Assembly: GCA_902797015.1 (NCBI GenBank)
Contig: CADBRG010000231.1
Location: 1 to 11,311, forward strand
Source of the DNA: an uncultured Lachnospiraceae bacterium
Lineage (GTDB): Bacteria; Bacillota; Clostridia; Lachnospirales; Lachnospiraceae
Reading direction: 5' to 3'
Length of the DNA: 11,311 nucleotides
Both the position numbers and the translations under genes were made by a program. Positions 1-5,772 of this stretch are shown piece by piece; positions within the stretch are counted from its first letter, which is position 1, and the number at the start of each line of letters is the position of its first letter. The notes under the pieces were generated by a model. The model made no database searches. It was not told where the DNA came from and saw only the letters and a program-made list of their open reading frames with translations.

Positions 1-642
1 GACCATGTCAATGTAATCTGTACGGTCCTCATTGGTAAGCCCCGCAATCAGCTCTCCTGTCTGCGGATCTCTGACACCACCGTAGGCATTGACAACGACG
101 ATCGCACCAATCTGAAGATCACCATACTGGTATGCTGCATATCCGATGCCGGATTTCGATCCACGGCGGGCTCCATACAGCTTGCCGACGGTCGCACCGG
201 TACCGGCACCGATACTTCCGGATACCGGATGGTTTTCTTCAGCATCCACACATGCCTGATAGCCCAGCTCCACATCCGGTCTGATGCCATCCTCTCCAAT
301 TCCCAAATCAAAAATGCTCGACTGGCAAACCAGCGGAATCGTATATTTCACCAGGTGATAGCCGGTTCCTTTTTCTTCCAGATAACGCATTACCCCGCCG
401 GCTGCATCCAGTCCATAGGCAGAACCGCCGGAAAGCACAATCGCATGGATCGGATGATCCGCTGTCGTCGAGAACAAAAGAGACGGCTCTCTTGCTGCCG
501 GACCGCTTCCGCTGATATCGATCCCTGCGCGGTTCTCCGTATCCAGCAAAACAACGGTCACACCGGTCATGCCCTCCATGCTCTGCGCATTCCCGATGCG
601 AAATCCTTCCATCTGCGTGATATCGATTTTTTTGCCCGCCAT
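1..642 (-). CDS. P1-family (DmpA/NylC-type) peptidase, N-terminal part, cut by window edge
   Basis: The reading frame stays open to the first base of the window, so only the first 214 residues are seen and the C-terminus lies outside. I see the family's conserved stretches: LSGGSAYGLDAAGGVMRYLEE near residues 70-90, then IPLVCQSSIFDLGIG, and GSIGAGTGATVGKLYGA in the middle. P1 enzymes are self-cleaving N-terminal-nucleophile hydrolases that act as aminopeptidases or amidases. The Ser/Thr nucleophile normally lies beyond residue 220, so it is not visible and activity cannot be judged. The ATG at 642 is chosen because an AGGAGG motif sits 7 nt upstream; the in-frame ATG at 648 is only about 1 nt from it. 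That ribosome binding site directly abuts the stop of the DUF4317 gene, so the two are probably co-transcribed. The substrate is unknown. No signal peptide is visible. Confidence 0.86.
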   Translation of the reverse strand, partial: MAGKKIDITQMEGFRIGNAQSMEGMTGVTVVLLDTENRAGIDISGSGPAAREPSLLFSTTADHPIHAIVLSGGSAYGLDAAGGVMRYLEEKGTGYHLVKYTIPLVCQSSIFDLGIGEDGIRPDVELGYQACVDAEENHPVSGSIGAGTGATVGKLYGARRGSKSGIGYAAYQYGDLQIGAIVVVNAYGGVRDPQTGELIAGLTNEDRTDYIDMV

Positions 643-657
643 GAACATACCTCCTGT

Positions 658-1704
658 CTATCCGTTCACCGGAATCCCGTTGACAAGCACTTCGCCCTGC
701 AGCGGGATTACCAGACATTCATATCCGTCGATATTCTTTCTGTAAACGCCACTTTCCGCTTTTGCCTTGATCGTTGTATCTCCTGTCTGTACGGTCAGCG
801 TTTTTTCTGTCACAAGCGCTGTTTTGATCTCACCGTCATCATGCATTTCTTTGAGCTTCTGTTCCATCACTTCCGCGTCCTCTTTTGCGGCGCCGGATGC
901 AATGGCAAACTCCTTCATATCAAGCGGTGTCAGGACCTCTTCTTCCGTCTCCTCAAAGCATTCCTGCATTCCGGTGAGGACTTCAAGTGTACAGGAATCG
1001 CCAAGAGATTCTGACAGTACCTCTGTGTAGATCTCTTTTTGTTCAGAAGCGGTATTGACCTTTTCCTCTACCCCGAACAATGCCTCTACCAGTTCCTGCG
1101 AAATGAACTTATTCGCATAATACAAGACTGCGTCATGGTCTTCATACCGCTCGTTAAAGGCTGGGTATAAAAAGCTCTCCGCCGGCGGTTTGATCATCCA
1201 GCTTCGCTTTGCAGGCTGCACGCCGTCAGCTTCACAGCAAAGGCCCGCATCACTTAAGATGACCGGACAGATGCTGACCGTCATGTAGCGGAAGATATCC
1301 TCCGACTCATCCTGTTTTCTGCCGTCTTTTCCAATGGCAGGCACATCATAAATGCCATAAGAGATCAGGATCAGATAATTGCCCGAAGGTGCATAGGAAT
1401 CGATGATTTCCTGGTATAATGCATCCAGTTTTTCTTCCTCTTTACATTCCGAATACCAGGCTGCGTACAGCGCGTCCGAGCATTTTGTGATCCGGATATC
1501 TGTCACCTTCTGTGTACCGGTCAGGCCCTTTTTTAAAATGTCGACATATTTATAAACCTCCTCTTCCGGGAGATTTCCAAATATTCCGGAAAAACGCATC
1601 CGCTCTTCCCGTTCCGCGGACACATAGCATCCCGCGATCCGGTGTGTGCAGCCGCCATCGGCTTTAATGGTTTTTCTAATCTCTGCAATTTCTTTTTTTG
1701 TCAA
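658..1704 (-). CDS. DUF4317 family protein, function unknown
   Basis: This encodes a 348-residue soluble, acidic protein with no membrane segment or signal peptide. The N-terminus (TKKEIAEIRK, then a CTHRIAGCYV stretch) and the overall length resemble the DUF4317 family, which is common in Lachnospiraceae and related Clostridia and has no known function; I recognise it from memory rather than by a search. The middle contains a Cys-Pro/Cys-Cys stretch (SICPVILSDAGLCCEADGV), and the region from about residue 240 to 300 is rich in Glu and Lys and probably helical. The start is TTG at 1704. An AGAGG motif lies 8 nt upstream, and the conserved KKEIAEIRK begins right after it, while the next Met comes only at about residue 36. 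The gene follows the metA terminator and ends at the ribosome binding site of the P1 peptidase, which suggests a two-gene unit. I see no convincing promoter in the 42 bp after the terminator. Confidence 0.78.
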   Translation of the reverse strand: MTKKEIAEIRKTIKADGGCTHRIAGCYVSAEREERMRFSGIFGNLPEEEVYKYVDILKKGLTGTQKVTDIRITKCSDALYAAWYSECKEEEKLDALYQEIIDSYAPSGNYLILISYGIYDVPAIGKDGRKQDESEDIFRYMTVSICPVILSDAGLCCEADGVQPAKRSWMIKPPAESFLYPAFNERYEDHDAVLYYANKFISQELVEALFGVEEKVNTASEQKEIYTEVLSESLGDSCTLEVLTGMQECFEETEEEVLTPLDMKEFAIASGAAKEDAEVMEQKLKEMHDDGEIKTALVTEKTLTVQTGDTTIKAKAESGVYRKNIDGYECLVIPLQGEVLVNGIPVNG

Positions 1705-1745
1705 ATCTGTATCCTCTCTTTTCTGCTGTCACATATCTTTTGTTC

Positions 1746-1781
1746 AAAAAAGCAGGCCGCATGATGCACTGCCTGCTTTTT
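1746..1781 (-). terminator. Intrinsic terminator after metA
   Basis: On the minus strand an AAAAAGCAGGC arm pairs with GCCTGCTTTTTT across a 13-nt loop, giving a GC-rich stem that runs into a T tract. It begins 15 bases after the metA stop codon. The A and T flanks are symmetrical, so it could also stop transcription on the other strand. Confidence 0.9.
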
Positions 1782-1796
1782 CTCATATCAGTCTCT

Positions 1797-2750
1797 TTAA
1801 AACTCCGGCTTTTCCCACCGGTTTCCTTTTTGCGTTTTACCTTCCTTTAAGTCATAAGGCGTGGTCTGATATACATAATAGTTCAACCAATTCGAAAACA
1901 TCAGCTGTCCCGCGGATCTCCAGCGTACGATCGGCTTTCTCGTCGGATTGTCATCCGGGAAATAGTTGACCGGAACCATCGGATCGATCCCTTTTTCAAG
2001 ATCACGCTTATATTCCAGCGCCAGCGTGTCCGCGTCATATTCCAGATGGCAGAGCGCAAAGAAATGTCTGGAGTCGGTGGTCTTTAAGATCGTCGGGCCA
2101 CCCTCCCTGCTGTCAACCAGAATCTCCAACTCAGGTACTTTCAAAACATCTTCTGCCAGAATACCGACTTCTCTGGAATGCGGTGCCCAGAAGATATCGT
2201 CAAATCCCCTACAGAACGGTGAGCTTTTCTTCAATACTCTGTTTTCATAAACGCCGGACAGCTTATACGGATACCGGATCGTCGGCACACCGTAATGATA
2301 ATACAGCGCTGCCAGAGCGCCCCAGCAGATATGCATCACGCAATGAACATGCGTCTTGCTCCAATCCATGATCTTGCAAAGCTCCGGCCAGTAGCTGACG
2401 TCTTCATATGCCAGGTCGGCAAGCGGCGCTCCCGTGATGATCATGCCGTCATACATCTTGTTCTCAATCTGCTCAAATGTCGTGTAGAAGGACTCCATAT
2501 GCGCTTCATCGACATGGGTTGGTTTATAGCTGGCAGTCTGCAGAAATTCAATATTGATCTGCAGCGGTGTATTGGAAAGCTTTCTTACCAGCTGATTTTC
2601 CGTCGCGATCTTGGTCGGCATCAGATTTAAGATCAGTACATCCAACGGGCGGATGTCCTGATGCATTGCCCGATACTCTGTCATGACGAATATGTTTTCT
2701 CTCTCCAGCACTTTCTTTGCCGGCAGAGAATCCGGTATTTTAATCGGCAT
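1797..2750 (-). CDS. metA: Homoserine O-acyltransferase MetA (acyl donor uncertain)
   Basis: MetA acylates the hydroxyl of L-homoserine using acetyl-CoA or succinyl-CoA, the first committed step of methionine synthesis in the cytoplasm. The 317-residue protein aligns from memory to E. coli MetA without shifting the key positions. Cys142 (HICWGALAAL) is the nucleophile, and His235 and Glu237 lie in FALCHLEYD. The C-terminal NWLNYYVYQTTPYDL is also typical. Three residues are odd. Position 111 is Ala (GAPLADLAYE), where Gly is linked to succinyl-CoA and Glu to acetyl-CoA use. Positions 234 and 236 are Cys and Leu instead of the usual Gly and Pro or Ser (TGHPEYD-type motif). The ATG at 2750 is chosen over an in-frame ATG at 2774, because it gives the conserved MPIKIPD start and has a GAGGCGG motif upstream. 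The gene has its own promoter and terminator. Confidence 0.95.
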   Translation of the reverse strand: MPIKIPDSLPAKKVLERENIFVMTEYRAMHQDIRPLDVLILNLMPTKIATENQLVRKLSNTPLQINIEFLQTASYKPTHVDEAHMESFYTTFEQIENKMYDGMIITGAPLADLAYEDVSYWPELCKIMDWSKTHVHCVMHICWGALAALYYHYGVPTIRYPYKLSGVYENRVLKKSSPFCRGFDDIFWAPHSREVGILAEDVLKVPELEILVDSREGGPTILKTTDSRHFFALCHLEYDADTLALEYKRDLEKGIDPMVPVNYFPDDNPTRKPIVRWRSAGQLMFSNWLNYYVYQTTPYDLKEGKTQKGNRWEKPEF

Positions 2751-2800
2751 TGAACCCGCCTCACTTTCTCTCAACCAATAAATCTTTATGGATAGTTCTC

Positions 2801-2829
2801 ATCATATCGGTATCAGGCAAAGAAATCAA
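2801..2829 (-). promoter_or_regulatory. Sigma-A promoter of metA, with an inverted repeat around the -35
   Basis: On the minus strand TTGATT (2824-2829) is followed after exactly 17 nt by TATGAT (2801-2806). Transcription would start near 2794 and give a leader of about 44 nt, too short for a SAM riboswitch. The -35 lies in the loop of a dyad, GGCAAAGA (2816-2823) and TCTTTTGCC (2831-2839) on the plus strand, which could be an operator. Confidence 0.72.
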
Positions 2830-2843
2830 GTCTTTTGCCCAAG

Positions 2844-2866
2844 AAATCCGACACTATGTTGGATTT
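2844..2866 (-). terminator. Stem-loop after azlD, possible weak terminator
   Basis: On the minus strand a 10-bp stem with one mismatch (AAATCCAACA pairing with TGTCGGATTT, loop TAG) begins about 10 nt after the azlD stop. It is followed by CTTGGGC rather than a T tract, so termination would be inefficient. It may instead be a 3' stabilising hairpin that allows some read-through into metA. Confidence 0.4.
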
Positions 2867-2875
2867 TGTGGCCTG

Positions 2876-3184
2876 CTAAAAGAGAAAGCGCTCCAGTACA
2901 TATACCAATACGACTGCGACGATCGCCACTTCAAACATGCTTCGCCCGATCCATGCCAGGAAAACACCTGCCGCCAGAGCGATCAGACCTGCCGCCGGTG
3001 TCGCTGTCGCATCCATAATTGCCGGGAATGTCATCACGGCAAGCGTCACATATGGTACATAGTAAAGGAAGGATCGCAGGGTCCTGTTTTTGATTTCTTT
3101 TCTGATCAGGGTCAGCGGCAGCACGCGGATCGCGTAGGAGACACCAAACATGATCAGCACATAGATCCATACATTTCCGCTCAT
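2876..3184 (-). CDS. azlD: AzlD family membrane protein, partner of AzlC
   Basis: This is a 102-residue hydrophobic protein with three to four predicted membrane segments: about residues 5-25 (containing IRVLPLTLIRKEI), 38-58, 62-80 and 84-100. The Arg-x-Leu-Pro motif at the end of the first segment is typical of the AzlD family, and the length is normal for it. AzlC and AzlD together form a two-component exporter for branched-chain amino acids and analogues, like AzlCD of Bacillus and BrnFE of Corynebacterium. The start overlaps the azlC stop in an ATGA arrangement, and a GGAGGT motif lies inside the azlC end, so the two genes are very likely translationally coupled. A second AzlD-like gene lies upstream of azlC; this copy is the better candidate for the working partner. 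Confidence 0.9.
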   Translation of the reverse strand: MSGNVWIYVLIMFGVSYAIRVLPLTLIRKEIKNRTLRSFLYYVPYVTLAVMTFPAIMDATATPAAGLIALAAGVFLAWIGRSMFEVAIVAVVLVYVLERFLF

Positions 3185-3951
3185 GACGCACCTCCGTTCT
3201 GTGAAGGCGCTTCTTCTTGATCCGCCCGGCCGGATGTGGTATCGATCTCATGCACCGGAAACAGGAATGCAGCGATTCCCGCAATGATAATGGTCAGGAT
3301 AATCGTACGGTTGCCTTCGGAGAGATTTCCCAGTCCCGGCATTCTCGAAAATACCCAGCTTGCGAGCATGGAAATGATGACCAGTCCCAGTACAACCTTG
3401 TTTTTCTTTGCGGGCGGAATGATGATCGCGATGAACATGCCATACAGGCCGATAGAAAGCGCTGTCACAAGGTCCTGCGGCAATACGTTCCCGACGATTA
3501 CGCCAAGGATCGTTCCGACCGTCCACCCGGGGATCGCGATTGCCATGGCGCCATAGGTAAAACGGGGATTGATCCTTCCGGGTGACGAAATCGATACACC
3601 AAAGATCTCATCCGTGATGCCCCATGCCATAAACAATCTATGGAAAAACGGCATTTCCGGATAGAGGCGCTGGCTCAAAGACGTCGACATCAGCATGTAG
3701 CGCATATTCGCGACAAAGATGACGCCCGCCATTGCCAGATAGGTCCCGCCTGCACCGACCAGGGTAAAGCCGGCATACTGTCCTGCGCTTGCCAGAACCA
3801 GAAAGCTCGTGACACCTGCCTGTGTTGCGCTCATACCGCTTTCCGCTGCCAGAATACCCAGCGCAAACGAAACCGCCAGATAGCCCAGTGCGATCGGAAT
3901 TCCGTTTTTAAACCCTCTTTTAAATTCCCGTATATTATCTTCTCTGTTCAA
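3181..3951 (-). CDS. azlC: AzlC family branched-chain amino-acid exporter, large subunit
   Basis: This encodes a 256-residue polytopic membrane protein. Conserved AzlC features are the N-terminal EFKRGFKNGIPIALGYLAVSF, LASAGQYAGFTL, the NMRYMLMSTSLSQRL stretch and WGITDEIF. It should be the main transport subunit exporting branched-chain amino acids with AzlD at the cytoplasmic membrane. Many annotations call the family a permease, and the true substrate here is not shown. The start is TTG at 3951: AGGA lies 7 nt upstream, no ATG or GTG lies near the conserved N-terminus, and the next Met is about 40 residues in. The hydrophilic tail (EIDTTSGRADQEEAPSQNGGAS) extends past the last membrane segment. 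It lies 52 bp after the short AzlD-like gene and overlaps azlD by 4 bp. Confidence 0.92.
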   Translation of the reverse strand: MNREDNIREFKRGFKNGIPIALGYLAVSFALGILAAESGMSATQAGVTSFLVLASAGQYAGFTLVGAGGTYLAMAGVIFVANMRYMLMSTSLSQRLYPEMPFFHRLFMAWGITDEIFGVSISSPGRINPRFTYGAMAIAIPGWTVGTILGVIVGNVLPQDLVTALSIGLYGMFIAIIIPPAKKNKVVLGLVIISMLASWVFSRMPGLGNLSEGNRTIILTIIIAGIAAFLFPVHEIDTTSGRADQEEAPSQNGGAS

Positions 3952-4003
3952 GTAAGTTTCCTGCTTCTATTATTATGAAATACCGGCCACCCGGATATTT
4001 TTA

Positions 4004-4303
4004 TCAAATCAAACGGATCAGCACCATATACACTGCTGTCCCTGCAACGATAGAAATAAACGTACTATGTTTCCACTTATAAGTCAATACCACTGCTGCC
4101 GCCGCGATCAGTCCGGGGATCCCCGTGCCGACAAAGTCACTTCGCGCGCCACGCAAACAGTAAATGATCAGAACCGCCATGATCGCCGAGGGCAGGATCT
4201 GCCCAAGCTTATGCATCCAGACAGGCATTTCTCTTTTTCCGGCAAACAGCAGAAACGGCAGCGATTTGATAAATGCGTATTTTAAAACTTCTTTTTGGTT
4301 CAT
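4004..4303 (-). CDS. Second AzlD-like membrane protein, short N-terminus
   Basis: This is a 99-residue hydrophobic protein. SLPFLLFAGKREMPVWMHKLGQILPSAIMAVLIIYCL is characteristic of AzlD proteins of the other common subtype, and the KWKHSTFISIVAGTAVYMVL end is also typical. Only about 13 residues precede SLPFLLF, so the first membrane segment is shorter than usual by roughly ten residues. An in-frame stop lies 9 nt upstream of the ATG and no earlier start is available, so the gene is either naturally short or 5'-eroded. The ribosome binding site is weak (AAAGAAG just upstream). It is the first gene after a strong promoter and precedes azlC by 52 bp, in the spot where an azlD would not be needed if the downstream copy works. 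Confidence 0.8.
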   Translation of the reverse strand: MNQKEVLKYAFIKSLPFLLFAGKREMPVWMHKLGQILPSAIMAVLIIYCLRGARSDFVGTGIPGLIAAAAVVLTYKWKHSTFISIVAGTAVYMVLIRLI

Positions 4304-4348
4304 GGTACTTCTTTATTACTGCGTATCGATTATTACCGAACATTTAAT

Positions 4349-4377
4349 AAGATAACAGGGGGAGGCGGGTGTGTCAA
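4349..4377 (-). promoter_or_regulatory. Strong sigma-A promoter of the azlD-like/azlC/azlD unit
   Basis: On the minus strand a perfect TTGACA -35 (4372-4377) is followed after exactly 17 nt by TATCTT (4349-4354), and a TG one base before it gives an extended -10. The leader to the ATG at 4303 would be about 40 nt. A palindrome, GATCT-C-AGATC (4381-4391), lies just upstream of the -35 and could bind a regulator. Confidence 0.82.
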
Positions 4378-4451
4378 ATAGATCTCAGATCATAACGCAG
4401 GTCAAACGCATTGTTGAATCCATCGTTTTCATGCGATACAATTCGGCTATT

Positions 4452-4528
4452 CTTCCTTCCGGCTTCTTTGGACCTTTTCGCCGCGTTTTCCCTCAAAAGG
4501 TCCATTTTCTCGACTTCCTTGCGGCTTC
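4452..4528 (-). repeat. Direct repeat pair flanking an inverted repeat, non-coding
   Basis: Two 15-bp copies reading GAAGCCGnAAGGAAG on the minus strand (4452-4466 and 4514-4528) differ at one base. Between them lies a perfect 9-bp inverted repeat, GGACCTTTT/AAAAGGTCC (4470-4478 and 4495-4503), with a 16-nt loop. The region lies between the azl promoter and the rpsI terminator, codes for nothing convincing, and its role is unknown. Confidence 0.55.
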
Positions 4529-4534
4529 AAGCAA

Positions 4535-4570
4535 GAAAAAACCCCGGAAGCCATATGCTTCCAGGGTTTT
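4535..4570 (-). terminator. Intrinsic terminator after rpsI
   Basis: On the minus strand CCCTGGAAGC pairs with GCTTCCGGGG across an ATATG loop, with one G-T wobble, and is followed by TTTTTT. It starts 18 bases after the rpsI stop and closes the rplM-rpsI unit. An A run precedes the stem, so it could work in both directions. Confidence 0.92.
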
Positions 4571-4588
4571 GATGACATGAAGCTTTGA

Positions 4589-4981
4589 TTAACGCTTGCT
4601 GAACTGCGGTGCGCGACGTGCGCCTTTGAGACCGTATTTCTTACGCTCTTTCATTCTCGGGTCACGAGTAAGGTAACCAGCAGCCTTGAGGGTCGGACGA
4701 TATTCAGCGTCTGCCTCAAGCAGTGCACGTGCGATGCCGTGACGGATCGCGCCTGCCTGGCCTGTGTATCCGCCGCCCTTTACGTTAACCTGAACATCGA
4801 ACTTGTCCAGTGTATCGGTTGCAACCAGCGGCTGACGAACGATTACTTTTAAAGTCTCCAGGCCAAGATACTCATCAATGTCTCTTTTGTTGATGGTGAT
4901 CTTGCCTGTGCCCGGGATCAGATAAACGCGGGCAACTGATTTTTTTCTTCTTCCGGTTCCATAATATCTGGTATCCGCCAT
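4589..4981 (-). CDS. rpsI: 30S ribosomal protein S9
   Basis: S9 is a small-subunit protein in the head of the 30S particle; its C-terminal tail reaches the P-site tRNA. The 130-residue product has the normal bacterial length. It shows the conserved YYGTGRRKKSVARVYL start, the QPLVATDTLDKFDV and GGGYTGQAGAIRHGIARALLE core, the TRDPRMKERKKYGLKGARRAPQFSKR end, and the universally conserved final Ser-Lys-Arg. An AGGAGG motif lies 8 nt upstream of the ATG. It follows rplM after 23 nt, and the two form the usual L13-S9 operon. Confidence 0.98.
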   Translation of the reverse strand: MADTRYYGTGRRKKSVARVYLIPGTGKITINKRDIDEYLGLETLKVIVRQPLVATDTLDKFDVQVNVKGGGYTGQAGAIRHGIARALLEADAEYRPTLKAAGYLTRDPRMKERKKYGLKGARRAPQFSKR

Positions 4982-5004
4982 TTTATAATCCTCCTAACTG
5001 CTAA

Positions 5005-5439
5005 CTAAAATGTGATAGCTTCCGGCTTCTGTGCCTGATGCTTGTGATCCGGTCCTGCATAAACGAAGAGCTTTTTGCCCATCTGTCTTCCCAGCGGTCC
5101 TTTCGGCAGCATGCCTTTAACTGCATAGGAGATAACGCGTTCCGGATGCTTTGCCAGCAGTTCCTTTAAGGTTGTCTCTTTCATACCGCCAACATAATCA
5201 GAATGATGATAGTAAATCTTCTGATCCAGCTTCTTGCCGGTAACTTTGACCTTTTCAGCGTTTACGACGATTACATAATCCCCGGTGTCAATATGCGGTG
5301 TGAACTCCGGTTTGTTCTTTCCACGCAGGATCTTTGCGATCTCTGAGGAAATACGTCCCAGTGTCTGACCTTCAGCATCTACGACATACCATTTTCTTTC
5401 GATTTTATCCGGGTTTGCCATGAATGTATTGTTGCTCAT
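5005..5439 (-). CDS. rplM: 50S ribosomal protein L13
   Basis: L13 is an early-assembling large-subunit protein that binds 23S rRNA. The 144-residue product has the family hallmarks: MANPDKIERKWYVVDAEGQTLGR, KPEFTPHIDTGDYVIVVNAEKVKVTGKK, VKGMLPKGPLGRQMGKKLFVYAG and the HKHQAQKPE end. The ATG at 5439 is chosen because GAGGAGG lies 8 nt upstream and it gives the typical short MSNNTFMANPDKIERKW start. The frame stays open upstream to 5493, but that region is the structured leader. In E. coli, L13 represses its own operon by binding the mRNA; the long leader here would be the place for similar control, although no such site is proven. Confidence 0.98.
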   Translation of the reverse strand: MSNNTFMANPDKIERKWYVVDAEGQTLGRISSEIAKILRGKNKPEFTPHIDTGDYVIVVNAEKVKVTGKKLDQKIYYHHSDYVGGMKETTLKELLAKHPERVISYAVKGMLPKGPLGRQMGKKLFVYAGPDHKHQAQKPEAITF

Positions 5440-5681
5440 TAATTGTTCCTCCTCGGAAAGTGTGTGCAGGCCATAAAGTGAATGTCCGAACACTTCATTT
5501 TTCTGCCATACTTACGTGATTCTGACCTGTAAGATGTTCGCGCCACGGGGTGTGGAGTCCCGCCTTGCGAAGCTGTCGACGGTTCCCACCCGCCGCATCT
5601 ATGCCAGTGAATCCCTGCCCGCGATGCGATTGGAGAGATCGCATTTTTGCGCACAAAAGAAACTCCGACACTTCGTCAGAC
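5440..5681 (-). promoter_or_regulatory. Long structured 5' leader of rplM-rpsI, candidate autoregulatory RNA
   Basis: From the predicted start near 5681 to the rplM ATG there are about 240 nt without a credible gene. On the minus strand I see CTGAC/GTCGG and TTTTG/CAAAA stems, a perfect 7-bp hairpin (ATGCGAT/ATCGCAT, loop CTCTCCA), and an AAGTG/CACTT hairpin near the ribosome binding site. The 5' end GTGTGG can pair with a distal CCACAC, which would close a large domain. A second pairing (CGCATC with GATGCG) competes with the 7-bp hairpin, which could allow a switch. L13 leaders are known in Firmicutes, but I cannot match this one to that family by eye. Confidence 0.6.
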
Positions 5682-5687
5682 CACACT

Positions 5688-5716
5688 ATTATAGGCGGTT
5701 CAGGAACTCATGTCAA
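5688..5716 (-). promoter_or_regulatory. Consensus sigma-A promoter of rplM-rpsI
   Basis: On the minus strand TTGACA (5711-5716), exactly 17 nt and TATAAT (5688-5693) form a perfect consensus promoter. It sits directly after the symporter terminator and should drive the rplM leader from about 5681. This makes the ribosomal protein genes independent of the upstream truA unit. Confidence 0.92.
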
Positions 5717-5724
5717 TGATTTTT

Positions 5725-5760
5725 AAAAAGAAAATGAGGCTCAGGACGAGTCTCATTTTC
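5725..5760 (-). terminator. Intrinsic terminator after the symporter gene
   Basis: On the minus strand GAAAATGAGACTC pairs with GAGCCTCATTTTC across a GTCCT loop, with one mismatch, and is followed by TTTTT. It starts 12 bases after the symporter stop codon and lies only 9 bp from the -35 of the rplM promoter. Confidence 0.93.
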
Positions 5761-5772
5761 ATCAATCTTATA

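Noticed and set aside
229..1014. Long plus-strand frame opposite the P1 peptidase and DUF4317 genes
   Set aside because: It is a shadow of two well-supported minus-strand genes, spans their junction and has a composition unlike a real protein (very rich in Cys, His and Arg).
2751..2774. Longer MetA start at 2774
   Set aside because: The MPIKIPD start at 2750 matches the family, keeps catalytic numbering in register and has a suitable ribosome binding site.
2751..2875. SAM riboswitch upstream of metA
   Set aside because: No conserved SAM-I core is visible and the predicted promoter leaves only about 44 nt of leader.
3981..3997. Small GC-rich hairpin between the AzlD-like gene and azlC as a terminator
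   Set aside because: The stem is only about six pairs with a bulge and has no T tract, and the genes read as one unit.
4371..4580. A 69-codon plus-strand frame beginning with GTG after a GGGGGAGG motif
   Set aside because: The apparent ribosome binding site is the spacer of the minus-strand azl promoter read backwards, the frame runs into the rpsI terminator, and the peptide looks like nothing I know.
5548..5610. T-box-like stretch (GGGTGGGAACCG on the minus strand) in the rplM leader
   Set aside because: It differs from the T-box consensus, lacks the specifier stem and terminator arrangement, and ribosomal protein genes are not usual T-box targets.
5495..5686. Short minus-strand frame in the rplM leader
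   Set aside because: Its GTG start lies at the predicted transcription start with no room for a ribosome binding site; the region is better explained as structured leader RNA.
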